The notes below the pieces were generated by a model. It did no database searches, was not told the DNA's origin, and saw only the letters and a list, made by a program, of their open reading frames with translations. Source: Gilliamella sp. Pra-s52 (GTDB lineage Bacteria; Pseudomonadota; Gammaproteobacteria; Enterobacterales; Orbaceae). Taken from it: DNA of 64,000 bases. The position numbers and the translations under genes are program-made. The stretch covers positions 33,156 through 97,155 of the forward strand of contig NZ_WTEY01000009.1 of assembly GCF_009795805.1 (NCBI RefSeq), written 5' to 3'. Below are positions 57,536-64,000 of this stretch, piece after piece. The first letter of the stretch is position 1; each line of letters begins with the position of its first letter.

Positions 57536-58030
57536 TTATCTTGATTGATTGCTATAACGTGGCGAAGCACTAATTTGCTTACCATTAGTAACTAAACGAA
57601 CCGCTTGACCAGCAAAGAAATCTTTAGCTGAACCTTTTTGCACAAGCACAATGTTTGAACCATTCTCTTGTTTGATTTCTAGCTCGACAGCACTTGCTTG
57701 GCTAGTCTTATCTTGAATGACATCCCCCAAAATTGCACCACCAATAGCACCTGTTGCAGTCGCTAAAACTTGGCCAGAACCATTACCAATAGTATTACCT
57801 AAAACACCACCTAAAACAGCACCACCTAAGCTACCTATAATATTTTCGTTTTTACCATTTGTGTTATTAGCTTGAATTTTAACAGGTCGAACTGAAACAA
57901 CTGTACCATAACTCACTTGCTGAACTTGTTTGGCTTGTTCAGCGGTATAAACATCGCCAGAATAGATATCACTATTGCTACATCCAGATAGAATTGCAGC
58001 TAAAATAGTTAGTGTGACGATTTTTTTCAT
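57536..58030 (-). CDS. slyB: Outer-membrane lipoprotein SlyB
   Basis: 164 residues. Lipobox LSGC at C17, then the glycine-zipper 2TM region (GSLGGAVLGGVLGNTIGNGSG... GAIGGAILGDVIQDK) and a C-terminal beta part (VELEIKQENGSNIVLVQKG). This matches SlyB/Pcp lipoproteins, which form rings around outer-membrane proteins under stress. GAGGAATTAATT precedes the ATG. No PhoP box was identified upstream. Confidence 0.93.
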   Translation of the reverse strand: MKKIVTLTILAAILSGCSNSDIYSGDVYTAEQAKQVQQVSYGTVVSVRPVKIQANNTNGKNENIIGSLGGAVLGGVLGNTIGNGSGQVLATATGAIGGAILGDVIQDKTSQASAVELEIKQENGSNIVLVQKGSAKDFFAGQAVRLVTNGKQISASPRYSNQSR

Positions 58031-58198
58031 AATTAATTCCTCATATAATATCGGTATCTTTTTATTATACCTTGTTTAGAATAAATTATTAAGAAAAAAC
58101 GACAATATCATTTTCATTATTTTATCAATAGCTAATACAATTTATGCTTAAGTTAGGTTATACTCAGCACAATAGTTTATTCAGCGTACAATGAGTAT

Positions 58199-58384
58199 AT
58201 GAAACGGTTATTTTTTCAATTAATATTATCGGTTATGATAACGGCTTGTCATGATGCAAACCAAGCTCCCCAAAAAAGCGAGAGCGTTGAATTTAAACAA
58301 CCATCAAATGATTGTTTAAATAACGAATCGACTCATGATTCGCATCTTAACAAAATTCCTGCTTTAGGATGTCCCGTAAAATAA
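58199..58384 (+). CDS. Small putative lipoprotein upstream of seqA
   Basis: 61 residues. A lipoprotein signal ends near VMITAC (C17), then a polar 44-residue chain with two further cysteines (NDCLNN and LGCPVK). Not recognised. It starts 22 bases before seqA on the same strand and may share its transcript. The ATG has a weak upstream site (AATGAGTAT). Confidence 0.55.
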   Translation: MKRLFFQLILSVMITACHDANQAPQKSESVEFKQPSNDCLNNESTHDSHLNKIPALGCPVK

Positions 58385-58406
58385 TTTAATAGGCACATGT
58401 AACACA

Positions 58407-58910
58407 ATGAAAACGATAGAAATCGACGAAGAATTATACCAATTTATTGCTGGTCAAACCAAACACATTGGTGAAGATGCATCAAGTATATTACGACGTT
58501 TATTGAATATAAACCAATCAACCTCAGCAAAACAAAATACCATCGTCAAAAAAGAAAACCAGTACCCTCTTTTTAACGATTTATTAACTAGCGACACATT
58601 CATAAGCGAAAAATCCATTATCAGCCGTTTTATATTATTGCTCAGTGCACTGTATAACTATAATCCAGCGCTTTTTGCTATTGCAGCAACATCACTGCAT
58701 GGTAGTAAACGACAATACCTAGCTAAAGACAAACAGTCTCTTGAAGCATCGGGCAAAAACACCAAACCCCGCGAAATTACTGGCACACCTTATTGGGTAA
58801 TTAGCAACACAAATACAGCTAGAAAACAATATATTGTAGAATCGATAATGAGTGACATGGGCATATCTGAAACTATGATAAACCAAGTTACTAACGCTTT
58901 CTTACCTTAA
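58407..58910 (+). CDS. seqA: Negative regulator of replication initiation SeqA
   Basis: 167 residues (E. coli 181). N-terminal oligomerisation domain (MKTIEIDEELYQFIAGQTKHIGEDASSILRRLL) and C-terminal DNA-binding domain (YLAKDKQSLEASGKNTKPREITGTPYWVISNTNT) for hemimethylated GATC. The linker is a little shorter than in E. coli. Its presence implies Dam methylation in this organism. pgm follows, as in enterics, after a hairpin. Confidence 0.96.
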   Translation: MKTIEIDEELYQFIAGQTKHIGEDASSILRRLLNINQSTSAKQNTIVKKENQYPLFNDLLTSDTFISEKSIISRFILLLSALYNYNPALFAIAATSLHGSKRQYLAKDKQSLEASGKNTKPREITGTPYWVISNTNTARKQYIVESIMSDMGISETMINQVTNAFLP

Positions 58911-58933
58911 CAGAAAAAACAAAAACAAATAAA

Positions 58934-58972
58934 GCTAAAATGTGACAACACACAACGTGTTCACATTTTAGC
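58934..58972 (+). terminator. Long inverted repeat between seqA and pgm
   Basis: Arms GCTAAAATGTGA / TCACATTTTAGC, perfect over 12 bases, with further ACAC/GTGT pairing inside. No T-run, only TATTATAAAAA. It may stabilise the seqA message or lower pgm transcription. Confidence 0.6.
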
Positions 58973-59011
58973 TATTATAAAAAAACATATTTAATGAAAG
59001 AGGATAAAAAA

Positions 59012-60649
59012 ATGGCCAAGCAAAGCCGTGCAGGAATGTTAGCTCAACCATCAGATCTCATTAATGTTGAAACATTACGCAATAACTATTACCAGATTCA
59101 ACCTGATACGGATAACGCTAGCCAACTAGTCATATTTGGCACATCGGGCCATCGGGGCAGTTCAAACAAAGGCACATTCAACGAAGCACACATATTAGCC
59201 GTTGCTCAAGCCATTGCGGAATACCGCAAAGCCAACAAAGTTACAGGGCCATGTTTTATTGGTCAAGACACCCATGCCCTATCAGAACTTGCATTAAAAT
59301 CAGTGCTTGAAGTTTTTACCGCTAACGAACAAACCGTTGTTATCGCACAAAATTGGGGATATACCCCAACGCCTGTCATATCACATGCAATTTTAACCTA
59401 CAACCAAGGCAAACAAACCCAACTAGCGGACGGTATTGTCATTACCCCATCGCATAATCCACCAGAGGATGGTGGCATAAAATACAACCCAACTAATGGC
59501 GGGCCGGCGGATACTGACATCACCAAACAAATTGAAAACCGTGCTAACGAACTACTAAAAAATAAACTCAATGGCGTAAAACGTATCACCTTAGACAAGG
59601 CTATAAATTCAAATTACGTTCATACCAAAGAGTACGAAACCGACTACATCAACGACCTTGAAAACATCTTAGATCTTGCGCTGATCAAATCATCGTCACT
59701 AAAAATTGGGGTTGACCCACTTGGTGGTGCAGGCATTACTTATTGGCCTAGAATTGCTGAAAAATACGGTATCAATCTTAATATTGTTAACAACAAAATC
59801 GATCCGACATTCAGCTTTATGCACCTAGATCATGATGAAATCATTCGAATGGACTGCTCAAGCCGTTGGGCAATGGCGGGATTGTTAACATTAAAAGACC
59901 AATTTGATTTAGCTTTTGGTAACGACACTGACTTTGACCGTCATGGCATTGTCACACCAAAAGGACTAATGAACCCAAATGCCTACCTATCAACTTGTGT
60001 CAATTACCTATTCCAAAACCGCCCACAATGGCACAAAGATATCGCTATTGGAAAAACACTAGTTACAAGCTCAATGATCGACCGTGTAGCAAATAGCCTA
60101 AACAAACAATACCTAGAATACCCTGTTGGTTTTAAATGGTATGCAGATGGTCTATACAACGGCAAACTCGGCTTTGCAGGCGAAGAAAGCGCAGGCGCAT
60201 CATTTTTAAGAACCAATGGCAAAGTTTGGACAACCGACAAAGACGGCATAATCCTATGCCTACTTGCTGCTGAAATGACTTCAAAAGTGGGCAAAAACCC
60301 ACAAGAACAATATCAAGAGCTTGAAGCGAAATTTGGCGTATCTTATTACGGACGAATTCAAGCACCTGCATCGTTTAGTGAAAAACAAAAACTAGCCAAA
60401 CTTGATGCTAGCCAACTAACGACCGACAGCCTAGCAGGCGAAAAAATCACCCAATGCCTAACCACTGCGCCAGCTAACAATGCCGCAATTGGTGGGCTTA
60501 AAGTGATTGCAGAAAACGGCTGGTTTGCTGCTCGCCCATCAGGAACAGAAGACGCCTATAAAATCTATGCAGAAAGCTTTATAAGCAACGAACATTTAAA
60601 TACACTACAGCAAGAAGCCCAACAAATCGTGGCTAAAGCAATTAAATAA
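59012..60649 (+). CDS. pgm: Phosphoglucomutase
   Basis: 545 residues (E. coli 546). It interconverts glucose 1- and 6-phosphate. [10 protein letters not shown], the phosphoserine loop [17 protein letters not shown], metal loop [10 protein letters not shown], sugar loop GEESAGASF and phosphate loop [12 protein letters not shown] are all intact. GAGGATAAAAAA precedes the ATG at 59012. The ATG at 58994 lies upstream of that site. Followed by its terminator. Confidence 0.96.
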   Translation: MAKQSRAGMLAQPSDLINVETLRNNYYQIQPDTDNASQLVIFGTSGHRGSSNKGTFNEAHILAVAQAIAEYRKANKVTGPCFIGQDTHALSELALKSVLEVFTANEQTVVIAQNWGYTPTPVISHAILTYNQGKQTQLADGIVITPSHNPPEDGGIKYNPTNGGPADTDITKQIENRANELLKNKLNGVKRITLDKAINSNYVHTKEYETDYINDLENILDLALIKSSSLKIGVDPLGGAGITYWPRIAEKYGINLNIVNNKIDPTFSFMHLDHDEIIRMDCSSRWAMAGLLTLKDQFDLAFGNDTDFDRHGIVTPKGLMNPNAYLSTCVNYLFQNRPQWHKDIAIGKTLVTSSMIDRVANSLNKQYLEYPVGFKWYADGLYNGKLGFAGEESAGASFLRTNGKVWTTDKDGIILCLLAAEMTSKVGKNPQEQYQELEAKFGVSYYGRIQAPASFSEKQKLAKLDASQLTTDSLAGEKITQCLTTAPANNAAIGGLKVIAENGWFAARPSGTEDAYKIYAESFISNEHLNTLQQEAQQIVAKAIK

Positions 60650-60663
60650 TAGTAAAAGCTACA

Positions 60664-60693
60664 AAAAACAGCAGCTACTTGGTTGCTGTTTTT
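60664..60693 (+). terminator. Intrinsic terminator of pgm
   Basis: Arms AAAAACAGCA / TGCTGTTTTT have a 10-base loop. This marks the end of the core region on this side. Confidence 0.85.
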
Positions 60694-60772
60694 CTATGTA
60701 GAGATTTTACTAAAAAACCTAGATTACACCATGAAGTGCAATTCGTCTTAGCTCCTGCTACTCGCCGAAATA

Positions 60773-61645
60773 TTAGACAGTGCCCACCTCTATCATTTTT
60801 TCATTTTGGTAATATTGTTGTTCATATTGTTCAGGTGATACCCAGCCATTGGCTGAATGACGGCGTATCCGATTATAATAGATTTCAATATATTCAAATA
60901 GTGCTTTATTAGCCAGTTTCCTCGTTTTGTAGTAACAGTCATGAATAATATGTGTTTTGAGTGTATGAAAAAAACTTTCAACAACCGCATTATCAAAGCA
61001 GTTTCCTCTTCGACTCATGCTTTGCCTTAGCTCATATTGTAACAATAATTGCTTGAAATCAGTGCTGCAATATTGGCTTCCTTGGTCACTATGGATGAGT
61101 ACATTTTTAGGAAATTGACGCCGAAATAAGGCTTGTTTTAATGTATTACACACTAAATGGCGGTCTATGTAGCGACTCGTTTGCCTAGCAATCACTTTTC
61201 GTCCATATAAATCGATAATCACCGACAAATATAACCCACCTTCACCCGTTTTAATATAAGTAATATCGGTTACCCATGTCGTATTCGGCTTATCAGGGTT
61301 AAATTGCCTATCTAACGTGTTGGGCGCAATATTGTGATGAGCCGTATCTGTTTTATACTTGAATTTACGTGCTGCTTTACTCCGTAATCCCAATTGTTGC
61401 AAAACACGGCTAATTGTCCTTTCTGAAACTTGATAGCCCGCTTCTCTTGCATCATGAAGCAGGCTTGGCGCACCCAAACGGGCTTTATGTTGCCAATACT
61501 GCTTTTGGATATACTCGCTGAGTTTGGTTGATTTGTTTGCTCTTTTTAACCAAGCATAATAACCCGATGAACTGACACCAAGTAATGAGCATATCCTAGT
61601 AACGGGATAGCAGATTAAATGGTTTTTCATATAAGCGTACTTCAC
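60773..61645 (-). CDS. IS3-family transposase OrfB (DDE integrase core)
   Basis: 290 residues. After an HTH_21-like segment (LGAPSLLHDAREAGYQVSERTISRVLQQLGLRSK), the rve core has the DDE triad: Asp in WVTDITYI, Asp in LIHSDQGSQYC, Glu in NAVVESFFHTLK. The frame opens with GTG overlapping the orfA stop by 4 bases, but it is normally made as an OrfAB fusion by -1 frameshifting. No internal stop, so the enzyme looks functional. Confidence 0.93.
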   Translation of the reverse strand: MKYAYMKNHLICYPVTRICSLLGVSSSGYYAWLKRANKSTKLSEYIQKQYWQHKARLGAPSLLHDAREAGYQVSERTISRVLQQLGLRSKAARKFKYKTDTAHHNIAPNTLDRQFNPDKPNTTWVTDITYIKTGEGGLYLSVIIDLYGRKVIARQTSRYIDRHLVCNTLKQALFRRQFPKNVLIHSDQGSQYCSTDFKQLLLQYELRQSMSRRGNCFDNAVVESFFHTLKTHIIHDCYYKTRKLANKALFEYIEIYYNRIRRHSANGWVSPEQYEQQYYQNEKMIEVGTV

Positions 61646-61923
61646 CGACTTGGATTGTTGATGAAGTACACATGCGCCTTTTTTAGTATATCATTGGCCA
61701 TTTTCAGTTCTTTAATCTCTTTTTCTAACGCCATAATCCGTTGTTGCTCAGCCGTTAACTCTCGACGGCTGGTTTTATTCGGGGAAAGTTGCCTAATCCA
61801 TTTATCTAGGGTTGATTTACCCACACCTAGATGGTTGGCAAGTTCGCTGATAGAAAGGTGTGCATTAGATAACGCATAATCCACTGATTGTTGTTTGAAT
61901 TCGATACTAAATTTTTTGACCAT
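61642..61923 (-). CDS. IS3-family transposase OrfA (HTH)
   Basis: 93 residues. HTH (SISELANHLGVGKSTLDKWIRQL) followed by a leucine-zipper-like helix (ELTAEQQRIMALEKEIKELKMANDILKKA). The slippery heptamer AAAAAAG, in phase as A AAA AAG, lies at 61684-61678 on the minus strand. Slipping back one base opens the orfB frame without a stop. Confidence 0.93.
   Translation of the reverse strand: MVKKFSIEFKQQSVDYALSNAHLSISELANHLGVGKSTLDKWIRQLSPNKTSRRELTAEQQRIMALEKEIKELKMANDILKKAHVYFINNPSR
61678..61684 (-). promoter_or_regulatory. Programmed -1 frameshift site (A6G)
   Basis: AAAAAAG in the orfA phase A AAA AAG. Translating on in the -1 frame stays open into OrfB. This is the standard IS3-family signal for making the OrfAB transposase. 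Confidence 0.85.
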
Positions 61924-62063
61924 GATATTTGTCTCCTATGATTTTTGTTTATATCATAGAGGCGACTTTTGTCCACTTTTTGTGCTTATTGGATCGGCTA
62001 CACTAAATCATACAACTTTTTTAAGGGGTAATGTAAACTTATCACAACTAAAAAGGAACAAAT

Positions 62064-62363
62064 ATGAATAAGATTAAACGCAAAAGATGAACATTCACTG
62101 ATGATTTTAAACACCAAATGGTTAGTCTTTATCAACATGGTAAATCACGTAGTGAAATCGTTGTAGAATATGATTTGACACCATCAGCACTAGACCGTTG
62201 GATAACGCAAGCAAGCCAAAGTGGCTCATTTAAAACAAAAGATAATCGTAGTCCACAAGAACAAGAGTTAATCGCTTTGCGTAAAGAACTTAAACAGCTC
62301 CGTACGGAAAACGATATTCTAAAGCAAGCAGCACTGATAATAGGGCGAAAATCGCTATCCTAA
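62064..62363 (+). pseudogene. IS3-family OrfA with an early nonsense codon
   Basis: ATG at 62064 after AAAAGGAACAA. It reads MNKIKRKR then TGA at 62088-62090, then continues TFTDDFKHQMVSLYQHGKSRSEIV... to a normal OrfA end (QLRTENDILKQAALIIGRK). The stop replaces a codon within the first ten residues, so no full OrfA is made. Confidence 0.85.
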
Positions 62364-63156
62364 AAACAAACCGACATCGTTATAACATAACAAAACTATG
62401 TCAATATTTAGGATTATCAAAACATTACGCTTATTATCAGTGTAAATTGAATAGACAAAAATCAGTAGGGCTTTATGCCGATAAAATCGTGACGCTATTT
62501 AATCAGAGCTATCAGTCTTATGGGACAAGACGAATTCGTTTTGATTTGCAAAAAGAGAATATTTGGGTGTCACGCCGTTACATTGCTTGGGTGATGAAAG
62601 CCTTATTTCTAGTATTAAAATACACCGTTAAACGTTATCAATCTCACCATACGGAAGTGAATAAAACAGCCACAGAAAATCACCTGCAACGACAATTTGA
62701 CGTAGGTGATAATGTTGTTGCGGATTAACCTATATTCGAGTTAAGCAACGTTGGAACCATTTATGTGTTTTAGTGAACTTATCCGATAGGCAGATTGACG
62801 GTTATCATGTTGGTAAATATAAAACTGCAGAGCTTGTCATGTCGGCATTAAGCCAAATTAAACAACCATTATCAAAATTGGATTTATTTCATTCAGACCG
62901 CGGTAAAGAGTTTGATAATCGGTTATTAGAAAATTGTTTTAAGACATTTAATATCACGCATTCATTAAGCAAGAAAGGATGTCCTTATGACAACGCGGTA
63001 GCGGAAGCGACATTTAAAACAATTAAAACGGAATTTGTAAAAGGCCAACGTTTCAAATCAACAACTGAGTTACAACGCGCTTTTTCGGCTTATGCCTACT
63101 GGTATAATCATAAACGATTACATTCTCCGTTAGGCTACTTGCCTCCTGTTGAATAA
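62345..63156 (+). pseudogene. IS3-family OrfB, frameshifted
   Basis: The frame overlaps the orfA end, runs through HRYNITKLCQYLGLSKHYAYY and SYGTRRIRFDLQKENIWVSRRY, and then stops at about 62728 after VGDNVVAD. One T appears missing there (GATTAACC for GATTTAACC). The next frame continues LTYIRVKQRWNHLCVLVNLSD, with FHSDRGKEFDNRL and NAVAEATFKTIKTEF to the end. DDE residues are split across the shift, so the enzyme is dead. The 5' limit is approximate. Confidence 0.85.
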
Positions 63157-63184
63157 AAAAACACTTACCCCTTAATTTTTTGTT

Positions 63185-63644
63185 TGAAAATGTGTTGCCA
63201 TTCCAAAAATAAATCGACAACCAATCTGAACTGTTGGCTATTTTTATATCTAGGTTATTAAAAAATAAATAATCGGGGACAAAATCGATCGGGTGACCAA
63301 ATCCGTGCTGCACCGCACCCGCCTACAGGATTTTCGCATGAAATATTTTTCAGTTTTTAACTTATAAAAAAGAGCGGGGAAAATAATTAATGTTATAACT
63401 AATAATAATATTTTTATTTTAGGTGAACAATAAACAGGTGTATCAAAATCTCAAACAAACCATAATTATTTAATAATCAAGTAATTGCTAAATAATTAAA
63501 CTGAAATTTATAACGTTTATTAACTTTAGTAAGTTAAATCAAAAAAACTCTATCAATAAAAAGTTTTGGAAAATTTTAACCACCATTTTACCGCCACTTG
63601 CTATTATCTATTTAAGGAGTTGTTAGGTAATTCATTGATTTTTA
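63185..63644. other. AT-rich region between the IS elements and the tRNA fragment
   Basis: 460 bp with no convincing gene. A short GC-richer patch (GCACCGCACCCGCCTAC, about 63311-63327) stands out in AT-rich sequence. Presumably chromosomal flank of the integration site, eroded by insertions. Confidence 0.45.
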
Positions 63645-63692
63645 TGGGGGCGCGTCCCGGAGTCGAACCGAGGTAGACGGATTTGCAATCCG
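63645..63692 (-). other. tRNA-Cys 3' fragment, putative attachment (att) site
   Basis: On the minus strand the sequence reads as nucleotides about 28-76 of tRNA-Cys. It has the anticodon arm with GCA in CGGATTGCAAATCCG, the T arm CTCGG-TTCGACT-CCGGG, the acceptor 3' strand ACGCGCC and an encoded CCA. The 5' half (acceptor 5' strand and D arm) is missing; AT-rich sequence replaces it from 63693. This is the duplicated 3' segment left by integration into a tRNA gene. The CCA end faces left, so the element lies to the right. Confidence 0.85.
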
Positions 63693-63894
63693 AAAACATA
63701 TTATTATAAATCAACTAGTTATAAAAATAACTTAGAATATACAGTGCTTTTTATCGATTTTTTTATCGTTAAATATCAATAAGTTGTTCAATTATGTTCT
63801 CATATATTCTAACACTTTTTGCGACCATTTTCTCGAAAATTTCACATCAAAAATAAATCATCATAAAATATTCCCCAAACGAACTTAACTTATC

Positions 63895-64000
63895 ATGATA
63901 ACAATAAAATACACGCTACCAATTTACATACGTCAAACGCCCGCCGATTACGAAAATGAAATTACGGGCGAGTGCTACATTATCAACAGCGACGACGAGC
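63895..64000 (+). CDS. Unknown protein, N-terminal part (runs off the window)
   Basis: 35 codons visible from ATG (MITIKYTLPIYIRQTPADYE...) and still open at the window end. Not recognised. Codon use is GC-richer than its surroundings (ACG, GCC, GGC, GAG, AGC GAC GAC), which suggests foreign origin. It is the first gene inside the putative island next to the tRNA-Cys fragment. No strong ribosome-binding site is seen. Confidence 0.5.
   Translation, partial: MITIKYTLPIYIRQTPADYENEITGECYIINSDDE

Larger units (their letters stand above)
60774..61975 (-). mobile_element. IS3-family insertion sequence, apparently intact
   Basis: About 1.2 kb. Imperfect terminal inverted repeats: left TAGACA...CCTCTAT from 60774, and right (reverse complement) TGGACA...CCTCTAT ending at 61975. 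Inside are orfA and orfB with an A6G slippage heptamer. The orfB stop lies in the left repeat, as is common in this family. The 3-base flanks (TAT and CTT) do not match, so no target duplication is seen. Confidence 0.85.
62011..63184 (+). mobile_element. Second IS3-family insertion sequence, degraded
   Basis: About 1.17 kb. Short imperfect ends: left ACAA...TTAAGGGGTAA (from about 62011) and right, reverse complemented, ACAA...TTAAGGGGTAA (to about 63184). Both coding frames are damaged. It lies 35 bases from the first element and has a different IS3 subgroup transposase. The ends are approximate. Confidence 0.75.

Noticed and set aside
60679..60912. 77-codon plus-strand ORF across the first IS boundary
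   Set aside because: It runs through the pgm terminator and antisense to the transposase; no family resemblance.
62064..62363. TGA in the second IS OrfA read as selenocysteine
   Set aside because: No selenocysteine insertion hairpin was seen, the family has no Sec, and the partner OrfB is also broken by a frameshift. Simple decay explains it.
62700..62760. Programmed frameshift inside the second IS OrfB
   Set aside because: IS3-family slippage occurs at the orfA/orfB overlap, not within the catalytic core, and no slippery heptamer is present. A lost T fits better.
63053..63313. 86-codon minus-strand ORF at the IS 3' end
   Set aside because: It overlaps the transposase remnant and the IS end, has no ribosome-binding site and no protein-like motifs.
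63645..63692. A complete tRNA-Cys gene
   Set aside because: The acceptor 5' strand and D arm are missing; the upstream sequence is AT-rich and cannot pair with the acceptor 3' strand.

Overview
The window looks like chromosomal DNA from a low-GC gammaproteobacterium. The best guess is the Orbaceae, Gilliamella or a relative, from insect guts. This is inferred from protein resemblance and gene order (yffB-dapE-ypfN, dapA-bamC-purC, hemC-D-X-Y, seqA-pgm, hisJ-Q-M) combined with very AT-rich DNA. No rRNA gene is present to settle it. Most of the window is ordinary core genome. A full-length pyruvate:flavodoxin oxidoreductase (nifJ) suggests anaerobic or microaerobic metabolism.

Layout. 1-2.8 kb: end of a shikimate-dehydrogenase-like gene, ycaO, a DUF4282 membrane protein. 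2.9-5.5 kb (minus): coaE-zapD-yacG-tsaD. 5.7-6.9 kb: lexA with two imperfect SOS boxes, followed by an unknown membrane protein probably in the same transcript. 7-9.2 kb (minus): hisJ-hisQ-hisM without the ATPase gene hisP. 9.5-11.3 kb: yffB-dapE-ypfN. 11.3-18.1 kb (minus): cysZ, tmcA, DUF441, purC, bamC (half length), dapA, a Nif3-family gene. 18.3-19.4 kb: rnt and grxD. 19.68-20.0 kb: an orphan CRISPR array, type I-F-like, with no cas genes in the window. 20.2-25.5 kb (minus): yhbP, ubiX, an exported DUF4432 epimerase-like protein, tdk, gpmA, nlpD (without rpoS beside it). 26-29.4 kb: rsmI, ychF, moeA. 29.4-31.5 kb (minus): EamA half-transporter, small lipoprotein, metallo-hydrolase, folB. 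31.6-36.1 kb: rsmE, gshB, GNAT, yqgE, ruvX, purM. 36.6-41.6 kb: nifJ and a Tat-signal aminotransferase. 41.7-45.2 kb (minus): zapB and a tightly packed DUF2868 / DUF3482-GTPase / NlpC-P60 operon. 45.3-47.2 kb: tpiA, then a divergent Ner-like / S24-repressor pair that resembles a Mu-type phage switch without a phage. 47.5-54.9 kb: mnmA-hflD-purB and hemC-D-X-Y (hemY is short). 55-58 kb: azlC/azlD, gmk, gloA, slyB. 58.2-60.6 kb: small lipoprotein, seqA, pgm.

The last 3.3 kb is accessory. It holds an apparently intact IS3-family element with an A6G frameshift signal, then a second IS3-family element broken by a nonsense codon and a frameshift. At 63,645-63,692 lies a minus-strand 3' fragment of a tRNA-Cys gene with no 5' half, the usual footprint of integration into a tRNA gene. 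Its orientation puts the integrated element to the right, so the partial ORF at 63,895 is probably its first visible gene and the intact tRNA-Cys should lie beyond the window.

I found no complete new defence or mobile system. The best leads are the DUF2868/GTPase/NlpC operon, the lexA-linked membrane protein, the orphan Ner/repressor pair, a repeated structured intergenic element (9.33 and 19.50 kb), and the tRNA-Cys island that begins at the right edge. All family calls come from reading the translated sequences, without database searches.
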